From a bacterium HR28 (GTDB taxonomy: Bacteria > Chloroflexota > Chloroflexia > Thermomicrobiales > Thermomicrobiaceae), in assembly GCA_002898255.1 (NCBI GenBank), contig BEIE01000003.1:186001-250000 (forward strand): a stretch of 64,000 nt of DNA, in the 5' to 3' direction. Within the stretch, counting starts at the first letter, position 1; the number at the start of each line of letters is the position of its first letter. Below are positions 29,245 through 38,834 of the stretch, in pieces. Below the pieces are notes generated by a model. That model was not told the origin of the DNA, did no database searches, and saw only the letters and a list, made by a program, of their open reading frames with translations. The position numbers and the translations under genes were made by a program.

Positions 29245-30699
29245 ATGACGACGGAGCGGAAATACGTTGAGGAGCTGATCGAGCAGGAAGATGATTTCGA
29301 CCGCTGGTATGTCGAGGTAATTCAGAAGGCTGAGCTCGCAGACGAGTCACCAGTGCGCGGCACACGGGTCATCCGCCCGTATGGCTTTGCGCTCTGGGAG
29401 AACATGCAGGCGGAACTCGACCGGCGAATCAAAGCGACCGGTGTCCAGAACGCTTATTTCCCGCTTTTCATCCCGAAGAGTTATCTCGAGCGTGAGGCCC
29501 AGCACATCCAGGGCTTCGCGCCGGAAGTTGCGTGGGTAACAAAGGGCGGCGACAAGGAACTGGAAGAACCGCTGGCGGTACGGCCAACTTCCGAATCGAT
29601 CATCTGCCCTATGTTCGCGCGCTGGGTGCAGTCGTATCGAGATCTTCCCATTCTGATTAACCAATGGTGCAGCGTCGTTCGCTGGGAGGAGCGCCCACGG
29701 GCGTTTTTGCGGACGCTCGAGTTCCTTTGGCAGGAAGGGCATACCGTGCATGCGACGCTCGAAGAGGCGGAGGAGCGTGCACGGCTCATGCTCGAGGTCT
29801 ACCGGGACTTTGTGGAGACCGAGCTTGCAATCCCGGTGATTCCGGGACAGAAGACAGAATCGGAGAAATTCGCTGGGGCACTGCGCACCTACACCATCGA
29901 GGCCATGATGGGTGGCAAGCACTGGGCATTGCAGTCGGCGACCTCGCACAATCTCGGTGACCATTTTGGGAAGGTCTTTGAGATAACGTTCCTGGATCGT
30001 GAGGGAAAGCGCCGATTTGCCTTCAATACAAGCTGGGGGCTTTCTCACCGCACGATCGGTGCGATGGTGATGGTGCATGGGGATGATCGTGGGCTCAAGC
30101 TCCCGCCGCGCGTCGCACCGATCCAGGTGGTCATCGTGCCAATCTGGCGGAAGGACGAGGAACGCCGGCAGGTAGAGGAAGCGGTTGAGCGAGTGCGGAC
30201 GATGCTCCGGCGAGTCGTGCGCGTCCATGCGGATTTGCGTGACGACAAGACGCCCGGTTGGAAGTTCAACGACTGGGACCTCAAAGGCGTACCGATCCGC
30301 CTTGAGATCGGGCCACGCGATGTGGCCAATGATCAGGTCACGCTCGTCCGGCGCGATGTGCTGGGGCAGAGGCAGACAGTGCCGGTGACGAACGTCGTCG
30401 AAGCAGTGCAACAAGAACTGGATTCAATTCAGGCTAGTCTGTACCGCGCAGCGCGCGAAATGCTGGAGCGCCATACCGAAGATGTGCGGGACTACGAACG
30501 GCTCAAGGAGCGTGTGGCGAGTAACGCCGGATTCAATCGCGCCTTCTGGTGCGGGAGCGCCGAGTGTGAAGCGCGGGTCAAGGCGGAGACCAAGGCGACG
30601 ATCCGTTGCATCCCGTTCGAGCAGCCGACAGAGTATGAGCCCTGCCTCGTGTGCGGAGCTACGGGGCGCTACCAAGTGATCTGGGCCCGAGCATACTGA
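29245..30699 (+). CDS. proS: Prolyl-tRNA synthetase (archaeal/eukaryotic-like short type)
   Basis: YVEELIEQEDDFDRWYVEVIQKAELADESPVRG..., motif 2 VVRWEERPRAFLRTLEFLWQEGHT; the ORF opens at 29008. Confidence 0.95.
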   Translation: MTTERKYVEELIEQEDDFDRWYVEVIQKAELADESPVRGTRVIRPYGFALWENMQAELDRRIKATGVQNAYFPLFIPKSYLEREAQHIQGFAPEVAWVTKGGDKELEEPLAVRPTSESIICPMFARWVQSYRDLPILINQWCSVVRWEERPRAFLRTLEFLWQEGHTVHATLEEAEERARLMLEVYRDFVETELAIPVIPGQKTESEKFAGALRTYTIEAMMGGKHWALQSATSHNLGDHFGKVFEITFLDREGKRRFAFNTSWGLSHRTIGAMVMVHGDDRGLKLPPRVAPIQVVIVPIWRKDEERRQVEEAVERVRTMLRRVVRVHADLRDDKTPGWKFNDWDLKGVPIRLEIGPRDVANDQVTLVRRDVLGQRQTVPVTNVVEAVQQELDSIQASLYRAAREMLERHTEDVRDYERLKERVASNAGFNRAFWCGSAECEARVKAETKATIRCIPFEQPTEYEPCLVCGATGRYQVIWARAY

Positions 30700-30728
30700 G
30701 GCGGTGCATCGGTCCAAAAGACTGCTGT

Positions 30729-30748
30729 GGGCCGGGGTAACCCGGCCC
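30729..30748 (+). terminator. Terminator-like hairpin after proS
   Basis: gggccggg-gtaa-cccggccc; weak U-tract. Confidence 0.5.
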
Positions 30749-30777
30749 GTATCGTCTCTATCATGTACGTCGTTCAG

Positions 30778-30864
30778 CGGAAGGGGTGGGATTCGAACCC
30801 ACGAGGGGCTTACGCCCCCACACGGTTTCCAGCCGTGCGCACTCGGCCACTATGCGACCCTTCC
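30778..30864 (-). tRNA. tRNA-Ser (GGA)
   Basis: Minus-strand GGAAGGGTCGCATAGTGGCCGAGTGCGCACGGCTGGAAACCGTG...GTGGGTTCGAATCCCACCCCTTCC; long variable arm; anticodon GGA. Confidence 0.95.
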
Positions 30865-31553
30865 GTGCGAGTGCCTGGCGATGTGCGCCACTAACAGAGT
30901 CTACTCGGAGAAGCGACTCTCCGGCAACGTGAAGCACGTCCGTAGCTAGCTCGCCTATGAAAACCACAGTCGGCATGACACTGATACAAGACTGCTCTGG
31001 CGAAAAGGGACGGATGCGGTTGGTCAAGCGCTCGCCTGAGCAGTAGGTGCGAGCGACTGGACGAGAGGATCAACCGAGTTGCTCAAGAAGCAGAAATGAC
31101 CAAAGGTTTGCCTTATAAAGGGCTTCCACCTGGGAACTCTGTCTCGTGGTGTCACCGACTGTGGGCGCAAGAGTTTGCTCTGATGGAAGGCATCAGGTGC
31201 GAAACCGGGCTCGACAGCGAAAAAAGCTGCGGGATGACAATGAGCTGTCGGCCACGTTTGCCCCCGAATGTGTTCGGGAGCTTTTGGAACCCGTTTCAGC
31301 GGTGATCACCCGACGGAGACACTGTGTGTCGGGATCAGAATGGATTTGGTGGCCAGGCGAGCGAAGAAAACGCTGGAAGGTGCTCGGGCGTTTGTAGGGT
31401 GGTGTTGCACGAGTGGGAGCGGCTGGGATGCCGGTCTCCGCCGACGGAGAGCATTCCTCGCATCGGACATGCGCTTGACAGCCGTATCGGTCAGTTTTTA
31501 CGCTACGGCTGGCTGATAGACCACCTGAGTTGCGAAGGGCGGGACAGGAGGCG

Positions 31554-32735
31554 ATGTGGCGGCGATCGGCCAGGCGGGCACTTTTGCTGTTGCTCCTTCT
31601 CGCAGCACTGATCGTGGCCGGGTGTGTTCCGCGAGGGAGTGGCAGTGCCGGGAGTGATGAGGCAACACGAACAGTAACCAACGAGGGAGCCGTGACTGCC
31701 ACTCCCAGTGTGGGCGCATCGATGGCACAGGCGAGTGCGCAACTTTCCCAGTCGGGTGTCGTCGTGGTCGAACTATGGTGGGGCGGTCCAACCCAGGAAT
31801 TTGTGCTCGTTTTGATCGATCCGAACGGTGAAGAAATCGAGATCGGACGCTATCAGGCTCAGGAGCAACAATGGTTGCCGGTACCAGTGAACCTACCGCG
31901 TGTCGCAGGGGAGCGACTCCAGGCGGGAACCTGGCGGGTGCGTTGGATGGAAGCTTCCCAACGTCGCGTCGTGGCCGAGGCCACTCTGAACGTCACCACA
32001 CAAGACGTGCAACGCTGGCGTGCTGCCAGCACACCTCGCCCGGAGTCGACGCCGCTTGCGGAACAGCAGGCGACGCCAGTCGGTTCGCCTACTGCGCAGC
32101 GACCCACGCCGACGCCAGTGCCGCCCGCTTGGGCTGCGTCCTGGCCGAGTCAGCCGATCCAGCCACAGGACTGCTTCACGGGTGCGCGAAATGTTGTCGA
32201 GGTGGGGATTCGCAATTCGACCGGGCGGCCGGGACAGAGCTGGCGGATGATCGTGCAGGTGATCAATCCGGCCGGCGATGTTGCGGAGTTGGGGCCGATT
32301 ACTGTCGAGGCGGACCGCGCAACACAGACGCAGTTCGACCTCTGCGAGTATGGTGGAACGTCGGCGCTGGTGGGAACCTGGAGGGTGCGCTGGGTCGATG
32401 CTGGTAACCGCAGCGTTGTGTACCAAGAAGTGACGTTTGAAGTGTTGCCAGTTTCCGGCGGTAGCCCGGCTCCCCCACCACCGCAAGGGAGTGTAGACAG
32501 CGATGGTGACGGCTTCGTGGATGATGAGGAACTCAATTTCGGCTCCGACCCACACAATCCTGATACTGATGGCGATGGCCTGCTCGACGGATTCGAGGTC
32601 TGGCAGTACGGCACTGACCCGACCGTCATCGACACCGATTGGGACGGAACGTACGATGGCGCCGAATACCAACTCGGCACCGATCCGTGGGATCCGTGTG
32701 ATCCAAATCCCGACGCTGACGCCTGCACACTCTGA
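31554..32735 (+). CDS. Lipoprotein with C-terminal thrombospondin type 3-like calcium-binding repeats
   Basis: Lipobox LIVAGC; DSDGDGFVDDEE, DTDGDGLLDGFE, DTDWDGTYDGAE repeats. Confidence 0.85.
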   Translation: MWRRSARRALLLLLLLAALIVAGCVPRGSGSAGSDEATRTVTNEGAVTATPSVGASMAQASAQLSQSGVVVVELWWGGPTQEFVLVLIDPNGEEIEIGRYQAQEQQWLPVPVNLPRVAGERLQAGTWRVRWMEASQRRVVAEATLNVTTQDVQRWRAASTPRPESTPLAEQQATPVGSPTAQRPTPTPVPPAWAASWPSQPIQPQDCFTGARNVVEVGIRNSTGRPGQSWRMIVQVINPAGDVAELGPITVEADRATQTQFDLCEYGGTSALVGTWRVRWVDAGNRSVVYQEVTFEVLPVSGGSPAPPPPQGSVDSDGDGFVDDEELNFGSDPHNPDTDGDGLLDGFEVWQYGTDPTVIDTDWDGTYDGAEYQLGTDPWDPCDPNPDADACTL

Positions 32736-33272
32736 AAGGGAGCGCGGTCCTCTGCCAGCTATTCAGTGATCAAGAAGACCAGGCGCTGCGGAGTGCTTGC
32801 CTGCGTCAGCGGGCTCTCACGCTTCGGTCGACGTGCTGCAGTTGCAAGACATCGCACGTGCGGCGCGTCCGGCTCTTTTGCATCTTCTTCGAAGAGAAAA
32901 GCCGTGTGCTGGTTACGGCGGGCGCTCGGTGAGGAGAGTCGCGGCTGTGCGGGCTCGCCACCGTATCGTTTTCAGAACGTGAGCTACTCTGTGAAGACAT
33001 GTAGCCACTTCAGGCTTTATGCGAGCGAAGTCGTACCGAGTGGCCCTGGCGCAGGAGAGCCCGTCTATTCGAGCGCGGTCGGACAGCTCACTCGTAGCCC
33101 GGCCGTTGGGAGCAGTTCGCTCGCTCACTCGGATTCGGCAGCGCCTGCGATACCGGTAGCCGGAGCCGATTTTGGCCTGTAACCCGGAGCAGTACTCAAA
33201 GTGACGGAGAGGGGTGAAAAAAGAAAGGGCGGACCCAACACAGTGGTCCGCGTGTATGCCGAGTATTGCCGG

Positions 33273-33360
33273 CCGAGGGGGTGGGATTCGAACCCACGAG
33301 GCGCTCGTCGCGCCTACCGCTTTTCGAGAGCGGCACCTTCAACCACTCGGACACCCCTCG
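33273..33360 (-). tRNA. tRNA-Ser (CGA)
   Basis: Minus-strand CGAGGGGTGTCCGAGTGGTTGAAGGTGCCGCTCTCGAAAAGCGG...GTGGGTTCGAATCCCACCCCCTCG; anticodon CGA. Confidence 0.95.
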
Positions 33361-33399
33361 GCGTGGTAGAAGGTGCGAACACTGAGACTCGAGAACCGG

Positions 33400-33472
33400 T
33401 ACGCCCGGAGGGACTCGAACCCCCGACCTTTAGGTCCGCAACCTAACGCTCTATCCACTGAGCTACGGGCGC
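33400..33472 (-). tRNA. tRNA-Arg (GCG)
   Basis: Minus-strand GCGCCCGTAGCTCAGTGGATAGAGCGTTAGGTTGCGGACCTAAAGGTCGGGGGTTCGAGTCCCTCCGGGCGT; anticodon loop TTGCGGA. Confidence 0.93.
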
Positions 33473-33724
33473 ACGTCATTCATTGTTGCTACTGGTGGTT
33501 GTTCCACCAGCACGGGACAGTATAGCACGTCACTGCTTTGGGCGGCAAGTCCTGGATGGGCAGAGCACAGAGCAAGCAGCGCTAGTTCCTTCCACGGTGG
33601 GTCTCTCTGATCCGAAGCCCCGCTGGCGCGCACCCTCATGTGTACACCGACGAGCCATTTGGCGAACCATTCCTCGGGTGACGGATGAGGTTCTGTTGTC
33701 CCAACAATGCTGGAGGTAAGTTGG

Positions 33725-34420
33725 CTAGCGAGACAACGCTTGTTGCATTGCGTCTCGGAAACGCCGGAGTTCCTGGCCTGGTGCCTGTCCGCTGTGAAAG
33801 AGGGCAGAGCCCGTCACCACAATGTCGGCACCAGCACGAACGACCGCTTCGATGTTGGAGAGTTTGACACCTCCATCGACGGACAGAAGGCAGCGTAACC
33901 CGGCTTCGTCGACCATCCGGCGGAGTCTTTCCAGCTTTCGGAGGGCGCTGGGGATGAGCGATTGGCCACCGAAGCCGGGATCGACCGTCATAACCAGTAC
34001 TAAATCCACGAACGGTAGAATCTCCTCGATAGCCGCCAGAGGAGTTGCCGGATTCAAAGCCACCCCAGCGAGCACACCCAGTTCGTGGATCATTTGCACC
34101 GTGCGGTGGAGATGGATGCTCGCTTCCACGTGGACGGTAATCGCCGTCGCTCCAGCCTCAGCAAAGGCGGCGAGGTAACGCTCAGGCTCGACGATCATCA
34201 GATGCACGTCGAGGGGCAGCGTCGTCACCTGCCGGAGAGCAGTGACAACAGGGAGCCCAAAGCTGATATTCGGAACGAACCGGCCGTCCATCACGTCGAG
34301 ATGGATCGCGTCCGCCCCGGCTTCCTCGAGCTCTCGGACGATCTCGCCGAGCCGCGCGAAGTCGGCGTTCAAGATCGACGGCGACAACATCGGGCGGCGG
34401 TGGCCGAACGTCGTCGTCAT
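33725..34420 (-). CDS. rpe: Ribulose-phosphate 3-epimerase
   Basis: LSPSILNADFARLGEIVRELEEAGADAIHLDVMDGRFVPNISFGLPVV; VMTVDPGFGGQ. Confidence 0.96.
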   Translation of the reverse strand: MTTTFGHRRPMLSPSILNADFARLGEIVRELEEAGADAIHLDVMDGRFVPNISFGLPVVTALRQVTTLPLDVHLMIVEPERYLAAFAEAGATAITVHVEASIHLHRTVQMIHELGVLAGVALNPATPLAAIEEILPFVDLVLVMTVDPGFGGQSLIPSALRKLERLRRMVDEAGLRCLLSVDGGVKLSNIEAVVRAGADIVVTGSALFHSGQAPGQELRRFRDAMQQALSR

Positions 34421-34541
34421 GGAAGCTTTCCCTTCGCTGCGGTCTTGAAGCGACGGGAACCCCCGTCGCGTGCGCTGCTGAGTGTACCGGTTGAGTAATC
34501 AGCTATGCTTGCTCTCGTGATGTGCGAGAGGGGTCGTACTG

Positions 34542-35573
34542 ATGCGCCGCACATGGTATCGCATAGGGGACGAACCGATTCCGGAAGGAGCGGTGCTGCG
34601 GCGTGACGTCGTGGTCCACGCTGACGGGCGTCAACAGTTTCGGCGCGGAGTTCCGCTCACGGAAGTTCTGACCCGGGGAGTACTTCCAAGCGGTACGCGT
34701 TTGCCGATCGCGGCTCCGGAGGAGGGAGAACTCGAGCAGCATGTGGCTTCACAGCGCATCGCGGAAGCGATTGCCGGTCCGGGAACGATTTTGGATGCGC
34801 CGCACCAGGGGCAAGTGAACGTCCGGGCTGCGCAGCTCGGGGTTGTCCGCGTCGATACACGGCGACTGGAGCGGCTGGTACGCAGCGGACATGCGCTCGT
34901 TGCAACGGTTCTCGACGGACGCGTTGCCGATGCCGGGGAAGTCATCGCGATCGCGAAGGCGCCAGCGCTCTTTGTGCCCGAGCGGGCGCTGGCACGCGCA
35001 CTGGCGGCCCTGGGACATGTGCCACTCGTGCGAGTGGCGCCGTTCCGCCGGCGGCGTGTTGCGTTACTGGCTGGTGAGCGCGTCCGTCCAGCTGCAGTCG
35101 ATGTTGCGGTGCGTGCACTCAGTGAAAAGCTCCAGCGTCTTGGGGCAGTGCTCGAGCGGGTTGAACGCCTGGCACATGATGAACCAGCGACGATCGCCGA
35201 GCGGATCACCGCATGGCGGCAGACCGGGACTGAGTTTGTCCTGACCGCCGGCTCGATCATGCTCGATCCGGACGATCCGTTCCTGCGAGCGCTCCGTCGC
35301 CTAGGAGCTCGGATGACGGTGCGCGGTGCACCGGTGGATCCTGGCACAATGTTTTGGGTTGCCTATCTTGATGGTCTGCCGGTGTTCGGTTTGGCAAGCT
35401 GCGAGATGTATGGGCGCATTTCGGTCTTCGACCTTGCGCTTCCTTATGCACTGGCCGACGAACGCCTGGATCGCGCGCTCTTTGCGCAACTGGCGCACGG
35501 CGGCCTCCTTGCAGATACGCAGCTGGCGCGAATGCCTCAAGCGTGGCGCCGTCAAGAGGAGGGCGCAGGCTGA
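34542..35573 (+). CDS. Molybdopterin-binding domain protein
   Basis: Two-part protein with a MoaB/MogA-like C-terminal half (FVLTAGSIMLDPDDPFLRAL). Confidence 0.65.
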   Translation: MRRTWYRIGDEPIPEGAVLRRDVVVHADGRQQFRRGVPLTEVLTRGVLPSGTRLPIAAPEEGELEQHVASQRIAEAIAGPGTILDAPHQGQVNVRAAQLGVVRVDTRRLERLVRSGHALVATVLDGRVADAGEVIAIAKAPALFVPERALARALAALGHVPLVRVAPFRRRRVALLAGERVRPAAVDVAVRALSEKLQRLGAVLERVERLAHDEPATIAERITAWRQTGTEFVLTAGSIMLDPDDPFLRALRRLGARMTVRGAPVDPGTMFWVAYLDGLPVFGLASCEMYGRISVFDLALPYALADERLDRALFAQLAHGGLLADTQLARMPQAWRRQEEGAG

Positions 35574-35612
35574 ACGAGGCGTATACTCGCTAAGGAGCGA
35601 CGAGGCTGAGAA

Positions 35613-36359
35613 ATGTTGAGCAAACTGCAACGATTCGAGGACTTCGTCGAGCGGTTGATGGAAGGCACGGTCGGCCGCATTTTTCGGACGACGGTGCAGC
35701 CGGCCGAGATCGCTCGACGACTCGAGCGCGCGATGGATGCGCAACAGCTGGCAACACCTGAGGGCCCGATTGTGCCCAACGATTACCTTGTGCGGCTGCA
35801 TCCCGAAGACTTTGTGCAGTTCGCAGACTTCGCCGACTCGCTCTCGCTCCAGCTCGAGGAGTGGCTCCTGGATGTCGCGGAGGAGCGTGACTACGGGTTC
35901 GTCGATCAAGTCCGCGTGCGGCTTATTGGTGATCCATCAGTGCCGCGGCGCCAAGTCCAGGTAGAGGCGCAGATTGCTCAGTTACCGTACGACGAGTTTG
36001 CGAGCCGGCAAGCTTGGCAGCGGACTGAGGTGTATCGGGTTCTGCATGATACAGGAAATGTGCCGCGGGCCTTCTTGCGCGTTCTCGAAGGGCCGCTGGC
36101 TGGCCAGACGTTCCTGATCCGGAAGAAGGTCACGACGATTGGACGTGCACTGGACAACGATATTGTGCTGGAAGTGTTGGACGTGTCACGGCGGCATGCA
36201 CGGATTGAGTATGTCGAAGGACATTTCGAGGTGATCGATCAGGGCTCGACGAACGGAACACTGGTGAACGGCCGAGCGGTGGAGCGAGCCCCACTCTCCA
36301 ACGGTGACCGGCTCACGCTTGGCACGGTCGCGCTCGAGTTCACGACAGCAGGAGCTTGA
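35613..36359 (+). CDS. DUF3662 + FHA domain protein (FhaA-like)
   Basis: N-terminal FEDFVERLMEGTVGRIFRTTVQPAEIARRLERAMD; FHA core IGRALDNDIVLEVLDVSRRHARIEY...DQGSTNGTLVNGR. Confidence 0.9.
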   Translation: MLSKLQRFEDFVERLMEGTVGRIFRTTVQPAEIARRLERAMDAQQLATPEGPIVPNDYLVRLHPEDFVQFADFADSLSLQLEEWLLDVAEERDYGFVDQVRVRLIGDPSVPRRQVQVEAQIAQLPYDEFASRQAWQRTEVYRVLHDTGNVPRAFLRVLEGPLAGQTFLIRKKVTTIGRALDNDIVLEVLDVSRRHARIEYVEGHFEVIDQGSTNGTLVNGRAVERAPLSNGDRLTLGTVALEFTTAGA

Positions 36360-36369
36360 GTCGACGCCG

Positions 36370-36822
36370 ATGGAGTGGCTGACTCAACTTCCGTTCGAGT
36401 GGTTTGTTCTCCTCTTGCGTCTGGTTTTCGCGTTTCTCCTCTACTTTTTCATTTTCCTCATCGCGCGGATCACAATCCGGGAACTCGCCGCGATAGCGGA
36501 GACGACAGGTGAGGCGGGTGGCCCACCTGGTCACCTGATTGTGCAGTCGCCTGGTGCCAGTGGACTGCGGCCGGGGACGCGGCTCCCGCTCGACCCGGTG
36601 ACAGTAATTGGGCGGCATCCGTCCTGCACGATCCGCTTGGATGACGCATTCGTCTCGACCGAGCACGCGCAGCTAACATGGGAACACGGTCGCTGGTGGA
36701 TCACTGATCTGAAGAGCACAAACGGCACGCGGGTGAACGGACGACCGGTGACCGCCCCGACCGGCTTACGGTATGGTGACGTCATTGAGCTAGGCGATGT
36801 ACGACTCGTGCTGGTGCCGTGA
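36370..36822 (+). CDS. Membrane-anchored FHA domain protein (FhaB-like)
   Basis: One N-terminal TM segment, then IGRHPSCTIRLDDAFVSTEHAQLTW...DLKSTNGTRVNGRPV. Confidence 0.88.
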   Translation: MEWLTQLPFEWFVLLLRLVFAFLLYFFIFLIARITIRELAAIAETTGEAGGPPGHLIVQSPGASGLRPGTRLPLDPVTVIGRHPSCTIRLDDAFVSTEHAQLTWEHGRWWITDLKSTNGTRVNGRPVTAPTGLRYGDVIELGDVRLVLVP

Positions 36823-37082
36823 AGGAACTCCTGCGAATGGACCGGCACTACTGTCGAGATTGGGGCTAGATGGTCACTTTTGTCGGTAGTAAGCCGCGAA
36901 GCGCTACCGAAGGGGGATGATCGGTAGGTGTGCCCAGCTGTGGCCGGATGCTAGGATGAGGACAATCGAGGGTGGAGGGGGAGCGGTTGACCAGGGGGAC
37001 CGCTCTCCTGTCTGGTCGATCGGCACGGGGGCGACGAGCGCGCTACCGCCGCGTGGTGCACGCGCCAAGGGAAGGGGGTTCG

Positions 37083-38834
37083 GTGAAGTTTCTGCGACTT
37101 CTTGTTGTCGGCTGGCTCGTGTTCAGCCTGCTGCCGATGGGAGCAACGTCCAATGTCGCACGAGCAGCAGCGCCGAGCGCGCCGGAGGACCTCGAGATGC
37201 CGCGGTACTTTCCCGAAACGGGATTTTGGGTGCAGGGGCCGTTCCGGCGTTTTTGGGAGACGCATGGCGGTCTCTTTATCTTTGGCTACCCGATCACCGG
37301 CGTGTTCCAGCAGGACGGTTTCTGGAGGCAGTACTTCGAACGGGCGGTGTTCGAGTATCACCCGGAGAAGGCTGGGACCGAGGACGAAGTGCAACTCGTC
37401 CGGGTCGGTGCCTGGCGTGTGAGTGGCCGAGAGAACGAAGATCCATTTCGGCCAATCGGCTGGTTCCCAGACACTCGTGAGCGGAGGTATTTCCCGGAGA
37501 CCCAACACTCGCTGGCCTACGGGTTCAAGAACTACTGGGATCGTAACGGTGGATGGCGTGTGTTTGGATTGCCGCTGTCCGAGGAGTTCACGGAGCAGAA
37601 TCCAGCTCCCCCAGCGGGTGATGGGAATGTGTATACTGTTCAGTACTTCGAGCGGGCGCGGTTCGAGTACCATCCGGAGAACAGGGGAACACCGTACGAG
37701 GTACTCTTGGGGCTGCTTGGACGCGAGTACCTACAGGCGCGTGGAGCTCCGCCGGAGGCGCTTGCCCGGCAGGATCCGGCACTACCGCCGTATGACCCAA
37801 TCCGGAAGAGGCAATACGGTCCACATGTTGGGTATGGTTTCAATATCGCCTGGCGGGGTGATAACGACGGCGATGGGTTTAACCAGCGGACTATGGATCT
37901 GGTGAAGGGTGCGGGATTCTCCTGGGTGCGTATCCAGGCGATCTGGCGTGATATAGAACCGCGGCAAGGGCGGTACGATACGCATGCGTTGGATCGGATC
38001 CTCGATACGACGAGCAAGAACGGAATAAAGGTCGTTGTAAGTGTGGTCAAAGCGCCGACCTGGGCTGACCCAAACGGAGGCATTCCGGCCGATCCAGCGC
38101 CATTCGGTAAGCTCATGGAGTTCCTGGCTCGGCGTTATGCGGGGAAAGTCCAGGCGTGGGAGATTTGGAACGAACAGAATCTGGCTCTCGAGACCGGTGG
38201 GCATGTCGACGTGGGACGCTACGTTGCACTCCTCAAGGCGGGCTATCAGGGAGTGAAGCGGGGTGATCCCAAGGCGATCGTCTTATTCGGAGGACTTACA
38301 CCGACGGGCGTGATTGATCCCTCTATCGCGATCGACGACGTCGAGTATCTCCGGCGGGCGTACGCCTACAATAACGGCGAGATCAAGCAGTATTTTGATC
38401 ACCTCGCAACGCATCCGGGCGGGACACTGAATCCGCCGGACACGCTCTGGCCGGAGCGGCCTGGACCGGGGCCGGGATGGCTTGATCATCCCAGCTTCTA
38501 TTTCCGCCGAGCTGAGCAGCTGCGGCAGGTGATGGTCGAGAATGGCGACGCGGCCAAACAGGTCTGGCTGACCGAGTTCGGGTGGTCGACGGCGAATCAG
38601 GCGCCAGGCTACGAATATGGGAATTTCATCAGCGAGCAACAGCAAGCCCAGTATCTCGTGCGGGCGTTCCAGATTGCCCGAACGCAGTGGCCATGGGTCG
38701 GCGTCATGTTGGTGTGGAACCTGAACTTCAGCACGATTACCCAGCCGAGCGACGAGAAGTATCCGTGGTCGGTGGTCTCGGCTGATTGGAGTCCGCGCCC
38801 AGCCTATCGGGCTTTGCAGGAGATGCCGAAGTGA
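37083..38834 (+). CDS. Secreted protein: LGFP-like repeats fused to a glycoside-hydrolase-like domain
   Basis: GTG start with signal peptide; repeated YFPETG..FW..G....FGYPI/LPLS...QYFERA.FEYHPE; C-terminal AWEIWNEQNL / WLTEFGWST. Confidence 0.8.
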   Translation: MKFLRLLVVGWLVFSLLPMGATSNVARAAAPSAPEDLEMPRYFPETGFWVQGPFRRFWETHGGLFIFGYPITGVFQQDGFWRQYFERAVFEYHPEKAGTEDEVQLVRVGAWRVSGRENEDPFRPIGWFPDTRERRYFPETQHSLAYGFKNYWDRNGGWRVFGLPLSEEFTEQNPAPPAGDGNVYTVQYFERARFEYHPENRGTPYEVLLGLLGREYLQARGAPPEALARQDPALPPYDPIRKRQYGPHVGYGFNIAWRGDNDGDGFNQRTMDLVKGAGFSWVRIQAIWRDIEPRQGRYDTHALDRILDTTSKNGIKVVVSVVKAPTWADPNGGIPADPAPFGKLMEFLARRYAGKVQAWEIWNEQNLALETGGHVDVGRYVALLKAGYQGVKRGDPKAIVLFGGLTPTGVIDPSIAIDDVEYLRRAYAYNNGEIKQYFDHLATHPGGTLNPPDTLWPERPGPGPGWLDHPSFYFRRAEQLRQVMVENGDAAKQVWLTEFGWSTANQAPGYEYGNFISEQQQAQYLVRAFQIARTQWPWVGVMLVWNLNFSTITQPSDEKYPWSVVSADWSPRPAYRALQEMPK

